A stretch of DNA of 64,000 bases, taken from contig JAAKBF010000396.1 of NCBI GenBank assembly GCA_012656075.1, positions 1 to 64,000 on the forward strand, in the 5' to 3' direction. The notes below the pieces were generated by a model. That model ran no database searches and had not been told where the DNA came from. It saw only the letters and a program-made list of their open reading frames with translations. A program made the position numbers and the translations under genes. Positions 1-10,760 of the stretch are shown here, piece by piece. This DNA comes from Phytophthora hibernalis. Its lineage: Eukaryota > Oomycota > Peronosporomycetes > Peronosporales > Peronosporaceae. Each line of letters starts with the position of its first letter. Within the stretch, counting starts at the first letter, position 1.

Positions 1-1
1 T

Positions 2-895
2 GCCAACCTGGACTTCACGTTGGAGAAGCTTCCAATGCTGGAAGCTGTGGCGCTTTCTCGCTACAGCAAGGAAGAAATGAAGTACGAGATTTCCGTGCTA
101 GAACAGCAGCGCGATGAACTGAAGGCCAATGTGAACATGGGCGCGCTGACGGAATACAAACAAAAAGAAGATGAGTACAAGGCGCGTGTCCTGGAGTTGG
201 AAGAAGTGACGAAACTCCGCGACGCGAAGCGGCACGAATACGACGAGCTGCGCCGCAAACGACTTGAAGAGTTTATGACGGGGTTCCGTACGATTACGCT
301 GAAGCTCAAGGAAATGTACCAGATGATCACCCTTGGTGGCGATGCAGAGCTAGAACTTGTGGACTCGTTGGACCCGTTCTCGGAGGGTGGTTTTCAGCGT
401 GCGACCTTCGAAGAAGAGCTGGAAAACATTTCGAACCTGTCCGGCGGAGAGAAAACTCTTGCCTCTCTGGCGTTGGTGTTCGCGTTGCACCACTACAAAC
501 CGACACCGTTGTACGTGATGGATGAAATCGACGCAGCCTTGGACTTTAAGAATGTATCGATTGTGGGCAACTACATCAAGCAGCGCACGCGTAACGCGCA
601 GTTCGTCATCATCTCCTTGCGTAACAACATGTTTGAGCTTGCGGACCGACTCGTGGGCATTTACAAGACCAACGACGCTACAAAGAGTGTGACGATCAAC
701 CCGAAGATTTACGAGCAGGGCACTGTTCAGGCCGCCACCCCAGTAACCCCAAGCATGACTAGCCCCAAGAATGGCCGCCGCAGATCGGTCAAAAAGGTAA
801 GGCGGTCTAGCCAGCAGTCCGTGACATCTCCCAACCCGCAGCAAAATGCATCGGCGACAAGCTCGCCGCTGCAGGATCGAACGAATCAGTCGTAG
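2..895 (+). CDS. SMC4: SMC4, condensin core ATPase subunit (C-terminal part, 5' end outside window)
   Basis: This is the C-terminal coiled coil and ATPase head of an SMC protein. SMC4 pairs with SMC2 in condensin and compacts mitotic chromosomes. The ABC signature NLSGGEKT and the Walker B segment YVMDEIDAALDF are present, followed by SLRNNMFELADRLVGIYKT, which is typical of SMC4. The reading frame is open from base 2 to the stop at 893-895. The last 50 or so residues are a basic Ser/Pro-rich tail. One oddity: between about 386 and 425 the protein reads FQRATFEEELE where the family has a conserved segment ending KSWKNISNLSGGEK. The conserved residues appear in the next frame, so a 2-nt loss and a 1-nt loss cancel each other. 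The family assignment is firm. Confidence 0.95.
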   Translation, partial: ANLDFTLEKLPMLEAVALSRYSKEEMKYEISVLEQQRDELKANVNMGALTEYKQKEDEYKARVLELEEVTKLRDAKRHEYDELRRKRLEEFMTGFRTITLKLKEMYQMITLGGDAELELVDSLDPFSEGGFQRATFEEELENISNLSGGEKTLASLALVFALHHYKPTPLYVMDEIDAALDFKNVSIVGNYIKQRTRNAQFVIISLRNNMFELADRLVGIYKTNDATKSVTINPKIYEQGTVQAATPVTPSMTSPKNGRRRSVKKVRRSSQQSVTSPNPQQNASATSSPLQDRTNQS

Positions 896-1203
896 TAAAA
901 CAGGAATCTCGCCGTGACTTCATGCACTGCCGTTAAACGTTAACTACTGCACGTCAGTGTCAATTCCGTGTAACATTCAGAATGCCTCAAAGTCTAGGAC
1001 ATGCTCTTACAGCCGACTGGGTAGCCCAATAGATATCGAGGACAGCGGATCGACAACACATTGCGGCAACAGCGACGTCAACCCATACTGTACATGTAAA
1101 GAGAAGTGACATATTCGAGCTTCCTCGCGACATGCATCCTGCCCTTTCCCCGCCACTACCGTATGTGCAGTACACAATCAGCGGCCTAGCGGAGACCTTG
1201 ACG
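896..1203. other. Intergenic, SMC4 to M96-like gene
   Basis: No gene is supported here. It holds one copy of the palindrome TACATGTA (1091-1098). An in-frame ATG at 1132 could extend the next gene by 24 residues, but the tandem paralogue does not support that extension. Confidence 0.5.
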
Positions 1204-2538
1204 ATGACTGCGGGTGAGCAAATGCTGGACGCGGCCTCCATGGCAGCGATGACGGAGTTTCTGCGCGAGTGCGAGGCACCAGTCGACGTACAGCACCAAG
1301 TGGCCGGGAATGAAGTCGACAACGGTCTACTACCTGCGTATCACCCACCAGCTTTACCGGAGACCGTGGCGTTCCATCACGACGACGGGAGCGACAGTTG
1401 TGAAGACAACGAGGTGGTGCAGGACAACTCGCCAACCTCAGTCGAGAGACGACGCAAGATCACAAACGCGCAGGCTGCCAAGCGCCGACTGCGATATCTC
1501 AAGAAACTCAAGATCGAGAGGAAGACGCTCAAGAAGCAGGAGGTCGAGTTGTCGGTGGAGTTGAAAAAGCTCCGAGCAGCTTACAAGAAGGACCGAGTCG
1601 CGCGAGAGAAGAAGATGTTGGCGATTAGCGCGTGGAGAGCAACTGCAATACGACAGAAAGAGAGGAAGTCCGAGTCCGAGGAAAAGCAGCGTCTTCTGAA
1701 GGTGGCAGTGGCCAACCAGTCCGCACTGATCCACCGGATGAACCACTTACTGCAGCAGCAACATCTTCTTCAGACCATCGAGTCAAGCGAGGACCAAGCA
1801 GCACACATAAGTCGAAGGGGTAAGGCGGTGCTTAAGACCTTCGTGCGCGAGATGGATGCGCTGTATGCCAAGACCGACACAATGATCGCGAACGTGGACT
1901 TTGAGATGTCCCCGCCGTTGACTTACGAGTTGACACGGAAGTGGACGAAGGACAAGAGTTTCCTGGAGAGTGCAGATGCAACGGTGATCCCTTATAGCTT
2001 TGAGCAAACGTGTCGCGCAGTGTCGTTGATGATTCTGGCTCCGAGCTACAATGACGAACTGGAGGATCCTGAGAACACAGCGGCTAGAACGTACCGGCTC
2101 AACCTCTCTCGGGAACTAGGCGTCACGAAAGGTGACAACGCAACCTTAGTGGTTTACAACGCGGTGAGGAGATACGTCGAGGCAGGACGCGCGGTGTTTG
2201 TCTGGCGTACGCTCGCCGAGGGTCAAGGTGAGTTCGATGGCCTGCACACTGTCGAGACCGCATGGTTTGTGGTCCGCCCATTCAGTAAAGACGCCAATAC
2301 GCACTCGAACGAAGGACACAAGATGATCTTGGAGAGCTACACACGCCTGGTACCTGTTGGCTTTGGCAGCCCGTCAGATAACGATGCGCGCGCGAGCAGA
2401 TTCGTCAAGATATTGGCGAAAGCGGACGAAGCAGACGTCAACGACATGAAACAAATGCTAGGAAAACTGCTGCTCGACGAAGCTCGCACTATGGATACGG
2501 TTGACTCACGCACGAGACGACGGACAAGTAATCCGTGA
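1204..2538 (+). CDS. bZIP-like / M96-type mating-specific family protein, copy 1 (intact)
   Basis: A single open frame of 444 residues. An acidic N-terminus is followed by a basic region (RRRKITNAQAAKRR) and a leucine-rich coiled coil, then a W-x-A-x-x-x-RQ...R..SE block, and a C-terminal START-like half with VFVWRTLAEGQGEFDGLH, AWFVVRPF and TRLVPVGF. This order matches the large oomycete family annotated as M96 mating-specific proteins; many members carry a bZIP-like segment, so a nuclear, DNA-binding role is inferred. The bZIP signature is imperfect: the residue eight after the Asn is Leu instead of Arg. The start at 1204 was chosen because MTAGEQ...EFLRECEAPV lines up with the start of the neighbouring copy at 2798. 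The family name is from memory and is moderately sure. Confidence 0.7.
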   Translation: MTAGEQMLDAASMAAMTEFLRECEAPVDVQHQVAGNEVDNGLLPAYHPPALPETVAFHHDDGSDSCEDNEVVQDNSPTSVERRRKITNAQAAKRRLRYLKKLKIERKTLKKQEVELSVELKKLRAAYKKDRVAREKKMLAISAWRATAIRQKERKSESEEKQRLLKVAVANQSALIHRMNHLLQQQHLLQTIESSEDQAAHISRRGKAVLKTFVREMDALYAKTDTMIANVDFEMSPPLTYELTRKWTKDKSFLESADATVIPYSFEQTCRAVSLMILAPSYNDELEDPENTAARTYRLNLSRELGVTKGDNATLVVYNAVRRYVEAGRAVFVWRTLAEGQGEFDGLHTVETAWFVVRPFSKDANTHSNEGHKMILESYTRLVPVGFGSPSDNDARASRFVKILAKADEADVNDMKQMLGKLLLDEARTMDTVDSRTRRRTSNP

Positions 2539-2797
2539 ACTGCATGCTTATCATAGCCCTTTGACCGAACGTTCCTCGTGAAGAGCAGGCAACCACTATG
2601 ATTGCATTCTATTGCCAGCCTTCGCATACTCAAACCTTGTGCTCTCGAGAGCACAAGCTTGGTGGTGCCTTTACACGTTAACGTGCTGGAATAAGCAGCA
2701 GCGACTTGAGTGCATGCAGTACATGTAGTCCGCCGGTGCAGGATGACGGACACCTTGGTGCAGATTCGTTCCCGCGGTACAGAACATAAACGAGAAC

Positions 2798-4059
2798 ATG
2801 GAAGACAAGCAGCAAATGGACGCGACGCTGGCGGCAGTGAGCGAGTTCCTGAGCGAGTACGAGGCGCCCGTCGTGGTGGGCGCAGCGGCCCTCCCCTGTG
2901 GACGAGCTGCTGCTGGCGAGTCAGTTGCTCGTATCGGGGACCGAGGCGTCCCTGGCTCAGCACGAGACCACCACTTCGATCAATCCGCGCCTCACGACGG
3001 CCGAGAAGCGACGCAGGATCACGAACGCGCAGGCGGCCAAGCGACGAGTCAAGTACCTCAAGCGCGTCAAGGACAAGCGCGAGACGCTCAAGGACCAGGC
3101 GCGGGAGCTGTCGGAGCAGGTGCAGAAGCTGCAGGACGCCCAGGATAAGGCCAAGCAGGAGGCGGAGCAGGCCGACGCGCTGGCGCTCAGTGTGTGGCGA
3201 GCCACGTGCGTGCGCCAGAAGGAGCGAAGACTCGAGTCCGAGGAGCAGCAGAGACGCCTCAAGGCGGCCGTCATCAGTCGAACTAAGTTGATTCATCAGA
3301 TGCACTCGCTGCTGCAGCACCGCGTGACCAGCAGTCAATTGGAGAGTCTACTGGCACTGGAAGGACCCCCTTCCGGGTGGAAGAAGAAGGGCACGGCGCT
3401 CTTCAAGACGTTCGTGCACGAGCTAGATGCTATTCATGCACAGACGGATGACATCATTGAGAACGCAGACGTAAAATTTTCGTCCTCGCTCACGTACAAG
3501 CGGACGTGGAAATGGGACCAAGGCATGAAGTTCCTCGAGTGCGGATGCGACCGTCATCCCGTTCGGCTTCGAACAAACGCGGCATGCAGTTTCGTTCGCG
3601 ATGCTCTCAGACCCGAGAGAGAACCCTCATAGTGAGGGCATCGACGACCCCGAGAACACGACGGCCTCGACGTATCGCTTGAACTACTCGTGGGAGTCGG
3701 GCGATAGCGTCACGTTCGTAGTGTACTGTGCCATCAGGAGATACGTGGAGCAAGATCGCGTCGTGTTCGTGTGGCGCGCTCGGAGTGAAGGCCAAGGCGA
3801 GTTTGACGGCCTGGCCATGGATGAGACCGTGTGGGTGGTGGTCCGACCGTCCGAGGCTCACTCACAAGAAAACCCGGCAACGGTGTTCGAGATCTACACG
3901 CGGTTAGTGCCGACTGGGTTTGGCGGACCGTCAGTGCCGCCTCGGTTTGTGAAGATGTTTGTGCGCTCGGACGAGGAAGACATCACATACATGATGCGGT
4001 TGATGGAAAAGCTGCTGGCCCACCAAACGAATACGGACGGACTAGCTGTACCTGCGTAG
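2798..4059 (+). CDS. bZIP-like / M96-type protein, copy 2 (two frameshifts)
   Basis: A tandem paralogue of the gene at 1204-2538 on the same strand, about 260 bp downstream. It shares the N-terminus (EFLSEYEAPV), the basic region (RRRITNAQAAKRR), the coiled coil and the C-terminal block (VFVWRARSEGQGEFDGL, TRLVPTGFGGP). The coding frame changes twice: near 2880-2900, and near 3540-3550, where comparison with copy 1 suggests a 2-nt loss after FLE. No intron with sensible splice sites explains either change. Copy 2 is therefore a recent pseudogene or carries consensus errors. It has more G+C-rich codons than copy 1. A TACATGTA palindrome lies 70 bp upstream (2720-2727). Confidence 0.65.
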
Positions 4060-4245
4060 CTGCGGCGCAATTGATGTGAGACTCTCACTGAGAGAGCTTA
4101 GTACGCTGCTGTCGAGATACCGACAGCTAGCAGGTTGACATGTGAGTATGGATAATGAGTTTTGCATTTGCTTCTTAGCTCACGAGAAGAACCAAGCCGC
4201 GTCAACGCTTATATTATGTACTCATGTTGAGCACAGCTGCATGTC

Positions 4246-5638
4246 TTAGTCTTGCATGGGCGTCGGCTTCGCTACTCCATTCTTAATCTTGGGCTTGAAA
4301 CAGATTTGCAAGGACAACGCCATATCCCCAACAAATGCCGCGTCCGTGACCGTGAGGCTCTCTCCGTCTTTCACGAGGTCGCGCAGCGGCTTGGCAAGAT
4401 TAGGGCTGGTGGCAGCACGCAGAGCTGGTGGGCCTTGCATGATCAAGTTCTTGTTCGAAGAGCTGATCGACGGTTTGAGCAGCCGGAAGTCGTCTCCGCA
4501 GAGCTGGTCGATCAGCTTCTGCAACGTCATAGCGTCCGGATCAACTTGCAGCGACTTTTCCTGCGAGGAGCACACGACGCAGTCGGTCTTGCGGTCGTAC
4601 TGGAACGTGTGCGAATAGCAGCCCGTGGCGCCCATATGCATGTGGTAGTTGTTCATCAAGCGGCTGCAGTAGCTCATGGCCTTGAACGCCTCGCTCACGC
4701 ACATGGCCGAGACCACCGCGTTCGTCGAGGCCACCGCCGGGATGATGTTCTTCACCACGCCCAGCGTCAGGCTGTACGTGACGCCGGAGATCCCAAACTG
4801 CTCCGCTCGGTCCTTTGCAGCCTGGTAGACCCACTGCATGTGGTCGGGTGAGTCCTTGTCCAGCTTCTTCTCCGGGAACTCCCGAGGCCACAGCACAATG
4901 AACGCGTAGGCGATGCAGTGGGCCGGTTGTCTAGGCGTCTCCGCGATGGTGCACATGGGGAAGCTCTTCTGCGGCGGGAAGGTCTCGAGCGAGCACTCGA
5001 AGCAGCTTGTGATCCTGGGGATGATGACGCGCGCCTGGCCGCGCAGACCTTCGGTGCCTCCGTCGATTAGCGGGATGATCGTACTTGGGTCCACGTCTCC
5101 GTCCTCATCCACGTCCGCCAGGGACACCACGAGCGAGTTCAAGTAGCGACGCGCCTCAATATTGTCCAGACCCGAGAGGATCACGTGGAACTGGCGGTAG
5201 AAGTCGGCGTCCAGGTCCTGCACCTTCTTGAAGTGCGGCGTGATGTCCACCTGCGACTGTCCATCCTTTGAGGACATGCGCGCGCACAAAGGCTGCGGCA
5301 CACTCGGCCTTGGACTTGCCCACGTCGGTGGCTCGGAACAGGAACTGGCGGTTTAAGTTGGACACGTCGATAGTGTCCATGTCGATAATGTCCACCTTGG
5401 TGAAGCCTGACAGCACCACGTCTTTTAAAAGCTCGCACCCTAACCCTCCGGCACCTATAATTAGCACGCGACACTCGTCCTGCAAAAAGGCGAGTGTGTC
5501 CTGCGCGGCCTCGGGATCGAACTCACCCAGCGCCACGGCCGATGTCTCGTTGGGGAAAGCCGTGCGGTGGCTCAATAGACGCAGGACGTCCCAATGGCGC
5601 TGGTTGCCGCGCACCGAGTGTAACGTCGTGGTCTTCAT
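4246..5638 (-). CDS. UBA3: NEDD8-activating enzyme E1 catalytic subunit UBA3 (one frameshift)
   Basis: UBA3 with its partner NAE1 adenylates NEDD8 and passes it to UBC12, the first step of cullin neddylation. The ATP-binding loop VLIIGAGGLGCELLKD and the segment DMDTIDVSNLNRQFLFR are canonical. Downstream are FPMCTIAETPRQPAHCI, which contains the E1 active-site cysteine (in MCTIA), and the C-terminal ubiquitin-fold domain. The ATG at 5638 is placed a normal distance before the Rossmann domain. The frame breaks once at 5279-5287, inside a GCGCGCGC run: protein upstream ends KAECAAAFVRA and continues in another frame at MSSKDGQSQVD. This looks like loss of one CG unit, by error or slippage. With CSN2 at 40.2-41.7 kb the window holds genes for both adding NEDD8 and removing it. 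Confidence 0.9.
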
Positions 5639-6031
5639 GTCGCAGGATGCGGAGAATTGGGTGTCGACACAATTCTGCAGGACGAAGTGGCAGCGGTTAG
5701 GGAAGCCTGCGAAGAAGTGGAGGACGGCGGCGCAGGATGGCTCAGCTTAGGCTTCTTGTGGGTGAGGGATGGGGACGGAGGAGATACAGACGATGAGGCC
5801 ATAAACGTCGCTCCCGATGGGACGGAGGCGGCTGAGACGACGGGGGAACAGGCACACAAAAGCTCCTCAGGACGCGGAGCTCGACAGCAGGACGGAACTT
5901 TCAATAGTGAAGCTGGAACCGGATCCTGTGATTGTGTGTGAAACATCAGTTAGTGTAGAGGACATCAATTAAGCGAGTTTGAGAGGGGACACGAAACGGC
6001 GCGGGAAGTTGAAGCGGTTGCACTTGACAAC
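5639..6031. other. Intergenic between divergent UBA3 and coiled-coil gene
   Basis: Both strands have open frames of about 95-100 codons here. The minus-strand one (5946-5635) is Ser/Pro-rich and its stop overlaps the UBA3 start codon, so it could be an upstream ORF or a frameshifted N-terminal extension. I see no conserved motif in either and do not call a gene. Confidence 0.35.
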
Positions 6032-7655
6032 ATGGTGGCGAGTGGGAAGGCTGCTACTGGTAGAGCCAAGCCGCATATACTGGGCGGGAGTAATAATCTT
6101 GTGAGTGAGCGCAACCGACGAGAGAAGGCGGAGGAAGCACTGCAGACGACGAGACAAAACCTGCGAACGGTGGCGCAGGACCTCACGCCGCAATTGCAAC
6201 AGCTCACACAGGCTGTGGAGGTGCGTCTGTTTGCCTTGCTTAAAGCTGTCGATGTGTTGTTGATGACTCCACCTGTTGCAGTCGTTGCAAGTGGAGAAGC
6301 GACAGCGACTGAAGCTGGACGAGGCGTCGCAGGAGCTGCTGGAAGGACTGCAGGACCAGATCAACGAGGTGGAAGCGAGACAGCAGCAGTTCTGCGTCGT
6401 GGACTGCAGGATCGAGAATGCCGTGAAGAAGGTCGACGAGCAGGCTATATCGGATCGATATGTGAGAGGAAATATAATTCTGCAGTCGAGTGGGCGCACT
6501 TCTGACAGATTTCGTGAACGATGACAGGAGTTGCGGATGCTGATTAGCAAGTTGCAGGAAGTGCAGGATGAGCACGAGGTGGAGATTCGACTATTGCATC
6601 AAGAGGTGGGGGTGATGTTGCTCATCATTGCTTATCATTGCGTGACGTGAGATCTGATCATGTCGTACGTAGCTTGTCACCTCGAAAGAGTTTATGGCTC
6701 ATCGGGTGAACGCCGTCGAGGACGCAGTGGCCAGCGTTCGAAGCGAAATCGCGCGAGGAGCGAACAACATCACGTGATGACCCAGAACCATGTCCGCAAA
6801 ATTGACGAGCTGGATGACAAACTATTCACGCTGGACAAGGAGCTACTGAAGTTGAAGTTAGCGTTACCACCGACGGTGAAGGCGCAGATTCCTGCGTTTA
6901 CAGACCAACGCTCTGCTTCCAGTACAATAACTAGTGCTAGCCAAGTGGGGTCAGCGCAAGGCGGCGATTTGAGCGTCATTTTGAAGCTCAGGAGCTAGCG
7001 ACGGACCTGGAAGCTTTGTAGGGCGCAGCACAACGTCGTGTGTTGCATTAGTAGAGCTAGTACTGAGCTCACATCTCGTGCTGCTTCTCCAGAAAAGTAG
7101 ACTCGCTAGCGTACCGATCGGCCGACCGAAAGCAATTCGACGCGTTGACGAATCGTATGCGCGAGGCAGCAAAGAGCCATCACGGACTCAAGAAAGACCT
7201 GGAAGATCGATTGCAGGATATGCGAGTTTGCTGCGACCAGGTGCGTAGTGAATCGAACGACAGCAAACGAATACAACTGATGCGATCGCTACTTTTCATG
7301 TTTGCAGATGGTTACCAAAGTTCCAAGTGAGTTATCGAAGCGCCTCCAGAAGGCACATACTGCATGGGACGAAGAACTTGAAGCGCTGAAGGCGTCTGTT
7401 CTTAACCTAGAGGCATTTTACAACGTGCAGAAGCGAAAGGAGTGTGCAGCATTTTCCAGCAGCATGAATGTAGAGCAGCAAAAGTTTTTAGATGGTATCA
7501 GAAACCTACACAAGGAGGTGAATAGCGTCCGAGAAGAGCATGCTTCTCACCTCACGCGCATCGACGCCGACTTGCTCGGGCTCTACGACTGGACTAGGGA
7601 CAAGATTGCGTCTATTCTCCCGCACCGAAGAGCGAGTAGTATTATAGCTCTATGA
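6032..7655 (+). CDS. Coiled-coil protein of unknown function, at least six exons, frame-disrupted
   Basis: I do not recognise the family. Exons with clean splice sites: 6032-6220, 6282-6461, 6528-6605 and one starting at 6673 (introns 61, 66 and 67 nt), then a 3' exon ending at 7240 and the last exon 7308-7655 (intron 67 nt). The protein is nearly all heptad-rich helix (for example EEALQTTRQNLRTVAQDL, KIDELDDKLFTLDKELLKL, and WDEELEALKASVLNLEAF). In the fourth exon the frame shifts near 6758, where the duplicated copy downstream keeps an extra A. The stretch 7000-7100 has stops in the expected frame and could hide another intron. The gene is the first half of a duplicated module with the chitinase that follows it. 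Confidence 0.55.
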
Positions 7656-7990
7656 ATTCCTCCATACCGTCATAATACACATGACGAGTACAAGTATCAC
7701 CGCCAGCTTTTTTCTTTTGTGGATCTTGTGCCAAAGTGCTTTGACTTTCCAGTACACACAAGCCATAATCCATTTGCAATATCACGTCGCAGCCAAGTAT
7801 GGTGCACCTGACCGCATGTTCACACGCTTGGATCTTGTGGACTCCACTATTTTAAAGCAGCCGAAAGCTCTATCCCGACTCTTTTCCGTGTCCAAGTGGC
7901 CGAGCACTTCGCGCCGTTCGCATTGAGACCCTCACTATCAAATTCGCCTTCTGACGCCCAAGTTCCTCAGTCCACTAAACCAAGTCAAGC
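7656..7990. other. Upstream region of chitinase 1
   Basis: No gene. The last 150 bases match the upstream region of chitinase 2 (about 10610-10760), for example the shared GCCGAAAGCTCTATCCCGAC, so the promoter was duplicated with the gene. Confidence 0.5.
7930..7947 (+). promoter_or_regulatory. Initiator-like element of chitinase 1
   Basis: CCTCACTATCAAATTCGC lies 44-61 bases before the ATG. The same position in the other two chitinase genes carries CTCACTTCTRAATTCGCC. It resembles the oomycete initiator GCTCATTYYNCAWTTT, with mismatches. The role is inferred. Confidence 0.4.
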
Positions 7991-8764
7991 ATGAACCTCG
8001 CTGGTGTTATCGCATCAATTGGCCTGATCGGCGTGGCTGCCGCTGGCCAGGGTAAAGTGACTCAGCCTACCACCCCAACTGCAACGCCTGCCGCAACCGA
8101 TCTCACCTCGTGCTCGTCGTCGTCGGGTAACTCGAGCTTCGCCCGCTTTTTCGATCAGGACCGATTCAAGGCCATGTTCCCCGACGCCGTTGCGCTCTAC
8201 AACTTTGACGGTCTCGTGAACGCCGCCGACAAGTACACGGAGTTCGCCAACACTGGCAACGACACCAACGATAAACGCGAGTTGGCTGCGTTCCTGGCCC
8301 AAACGGCCCATGAGAGCGACAATTTCAAGGCGCCAGAGGAGTATGCCCGCAACACCTACACGGTGTGGCAGTACTGCGACAACACTACCTACGCGTGTGC
8401 TCCTGGTCGGCGCTACCACGGCCGTGGCCCCATTCAGCTCTCATGGAACTACAACTACTTTAATGCTGGCGAAGCGCTTGGCATCGATCTCCTCAACAAC
8501 CCCGACATCGTCGCGAATGACACAGCGGTGACGTGGATGACGGCGCTTTGGTACTGGATGACCCCGCAGGGCGGCCGAGTGATCCACGATGTCGTTGCGG
8601 GTGTGAACGGGTTTGCGGAGTCGACCGACATCATCAACGGTGCTCTTGAGTGCGGCCCCGACGCTCCGAACAAGGTGAACGAGCAGCAGCGTATGAAGTA
8701 CTACTCGAAGATGTGTGCAGCGCTGGATGTGAAGCCTCTCGGTAACTCCTCGTGCAACGCGTAG
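7991..8764 (+). CDS. Secreted GH19 chitinase, copy 1
   Basis: A 257-residue protein with an N-terminal signal peptide (MNLAGVIASIGLIGVAAAGQ), a Thr/Pro/Ser-rich linker to about residue 52 and one GH19 domain. GH19 enzymes cleave chitin by inversion of configuration. KRELAAFLAQTAHESDNF carries the general-acid Glu; the second Glu is probably in APEEYARN. The substrate-cleft segment YHGRGPIQLSWNYNY, the segment WMTALWYWMTPQ and INGALECG are all conserved. There are no introns. Possible roles are wall remodelling or action against fungi or other chitinous hosts; the sequence does not decide which. It is the best preserved reference for the two other copies in the window. Confidence 0.93.
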   Translation: MNLAGVIASIGLIGVAAAGQGKVTQPTTPTATPAATDLTSCSSSSGNSSFARFFDQDRFKAMFPDAVALYNFDGLVNAADKYTEFANTGNDTNDKRELAAFLAQTAHESDNFKAPEEYARNTYTVWQYCDNTTYACAPGRRYHGRGPIQLSWNYNYFNAGEALGIDLLNNPDIVANDTAVTWMTALWYWMTPQGGRVIHDVVAGVNGFAESTDIINGALECGPDAPNKVNEQQRMKYYSKMCAALDVKPLGNSSCNA

Positions 8765-8929
8765 ATAGGTAGCAGACTGCATGCGATTGCATGGACTTCA
8801 TAAATCATGTACAACTGAACCAGTTTGGGTGTTGCTGTTTAGTTGTGCTGCTTTTGAACCGATTTGGGACTTCAACGATGTCACGATTTGCGAACCCCTC
8901 GGCAGTGGACTGATATAAGACCGACCCAA

Positions 8930-10060
8930 GAGCTGCTGAAGTGGAAGCGAGACAGCAGCAATGTTGCTTTGAGGACTGCAGGATTAAGTATTTTGTGAAG
9001 CAACAGCAAACTATAATAGAAGTACCTCGAAGTACAATTTTGGTGTCGAATGGATGCCCTTTTGACAGATCTCGTGAACGATAAGATTAGCTAGTTGCTA
9101 ATCAATATCCGTAGCTAATAGCTACATGTAGTTTCTGGAAGTGCAGGATGAAAACGCGGGGAGATTCGACCACAGTACTGCATCAAGAGCGTTGCGGTGA
9201 CACGGGGGCTGATCCACAAACGCCATTCTGCACGTAGCTCGTCGCCTCGAAAGAGTTTATGGCTCAACGGGTGAAGGACGCAGTGGCCAGCGTTCGAAGC
9301 GAAATCGTGCGAGGAAGCGAGCAGCATCATATGACAAGCCAGAATCGTGTCCGCAAAATTGTCGAGCTGACATGTTCGCGCTGGACAACGAGCTACTCAA
9401 GTTGAAGGTGGCGCTACCATCGACAGTGAAGGCGCAAACCCCGCGTTTCCAGATCAATGCTTTGCTCCCCGTACATGTGCAGTAACTGGTTCGAGTGCCA
9501 ACCGAGTGGGGTCGATGCAAGGTGGTAATGTGAGCGTCATTCTGAAGCTCCGATAGCAAGCGACAGACCTGAAAGTATTCTAAGGCGTCATACAACGTTG
9601 TTTGCAGACGACTGCAGTTTGAACGCACACCTCGTGCTGCTTCTTAGACTCGCGTATCTCGATCGGAAGCAGTTCGATGCGTTGACGAATTGTATGCGGG
9701 AGGCAGCAAAAAGCCACCACGCACTCATGAAAGATCTGGAAGATCGATTGCAAGATAAGTTACTGTATGCGGGCTTATCAGAGAGCTTGACGAGTCGAAC
9801 GACAGCCAACGAAATCGATCGCATCAGTTCTGAGATGATCACTAAGATTTTGAGTGAGTTATCGAAGCCTCTCCAGAAGGCACAAACTGCATGGGATGAA
9901 GAACCTCATGGACTGAGGGCGAAACATTTTTGCTGTATAAATGCAGATCACATTTTTGTATGGGGTTCTATGTGAAAGGAGTTGAATAGCCTCCGAGAAG
10001 AGCGTAGCTCACACCTTACACGCATCGACGCCGACTTGCTCGGGGTGAAACAAGATTTCC
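8930..10060 (+). pseudogene. Degenerate second copy of the coiled-coil gene
   Basis: This stretch matches 6350-7600 in order: GAAGTGGAAGCGAGACAGCAGCA near 8940, the segment SKEFMAQRVKDAVASVRSEI near 9251-9310, the segment encoding QFDALTNCMREAAKSHHALMKDLEDRL near 9670-9750, and ELSKPLQKAQTAWDEEPHGL near 9850-9915. Stops and frame changes interrupt it repeatedly, and parts of the last exon are missing. It sits between chitinase 1 and chitinase 2, so the unit duplicated was coiled-coil gene plus chitinase. One place (about 9320) keeps a base that copy 1 has lost. Confidence 0.75.
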
Positions 10061-10760
10061 TTCATCCCACAGTATGCTCTACATGTATTAATAGGAATTC
10101 CTGTTTGCATGGTACGGTACTGTTGCACCGTTAGTTAACATTGACATGTGAAAGTTTTTCTAAAAAATTAAACATGTAAAATAAGTATGTACACTGACCC
10201 GCTGCTGTTACAGAAAATACACCAAAAATGGCATTTTCGGTGTAATAACCAGGTTCTGGTATTAATAGTGTGGCAGATAAGTTAGGGTTAAAGAGGGGTG
10301 ATTTCAATTCCGCCAACTGATCGTTTGAATTCGCAAGACCTCCCCGACGTTTTTTAATTCTTTGGGCATCACTGACAGCTTAGGACAATCCTAACGAGTC
10401 CATGCATTCCTCAATCGCCCTCGTTTTGCTTACCTATGACACCCGACCTCAAACGATGCTATCATTTCTGTCATTTTCTGTAATAGCAACTCAATCTGTA
10501 CACTGCTTTGAGTTTTCAGAGCCATAATGCATTTACGTCGCAGACAAACATGGCATGTTGCATCTGACCGCATGATCACACGCTCGGATGGGAAGCAGCC
10601 GATTTCCGCAGCTCAACATTTTGAAGCCGAAAGCTCTATCCCGACTTCACGAGACGGCTTTTTCGTGGCCAAGTGGCCCAGCACTTCACGCCACTCGCAT
10701 CGAGATCCTCACTTCTGAATTCGCCACCAGACATTCAAGTTCCTCTCCCCCAAGTCAAGC
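10061..10760. other. Intergenic before chitinase 2
   Basis: No gene. It starts with a TACATGTA palindrome (10080-10087), is AT-rich to about 10330, and ends with the duplicated chitinase promoter. The initiator-like TCCTCACTTCTGAATTCGCC is at 10706-10725. Confidence 0.5.
10706..10725 (+). promoter_or_regulatory. Initiator-like element of chitinase 2
   Basis: TCCTCACTTCTGAATTCGCC lies about 35-55 bases before the ATG at 10761, at the place matching the element of copies 1 and 3. The resemblance to the oomycete initiator is partial. Confidence 0.4.

Noticed and set aside
1132..1203. Upstream ATG extending the first M96-like gene
   Set aside because: The tandem paralogue aligns from the ATG at 1204, and the extension has no matching residues.
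5635..5946. Minus-strand 103-codon open frame overlapping the UBA3 ATG
   Set aside because: Low-complexity Ser/Pro composition, an equally long open frame on the other strand, and no motif.
7681..7926. 81-codon open frame upstream of chitinase 1
   Set aside because: It covers promoter DNA shared with chitinase 2, where the frame is not kept.
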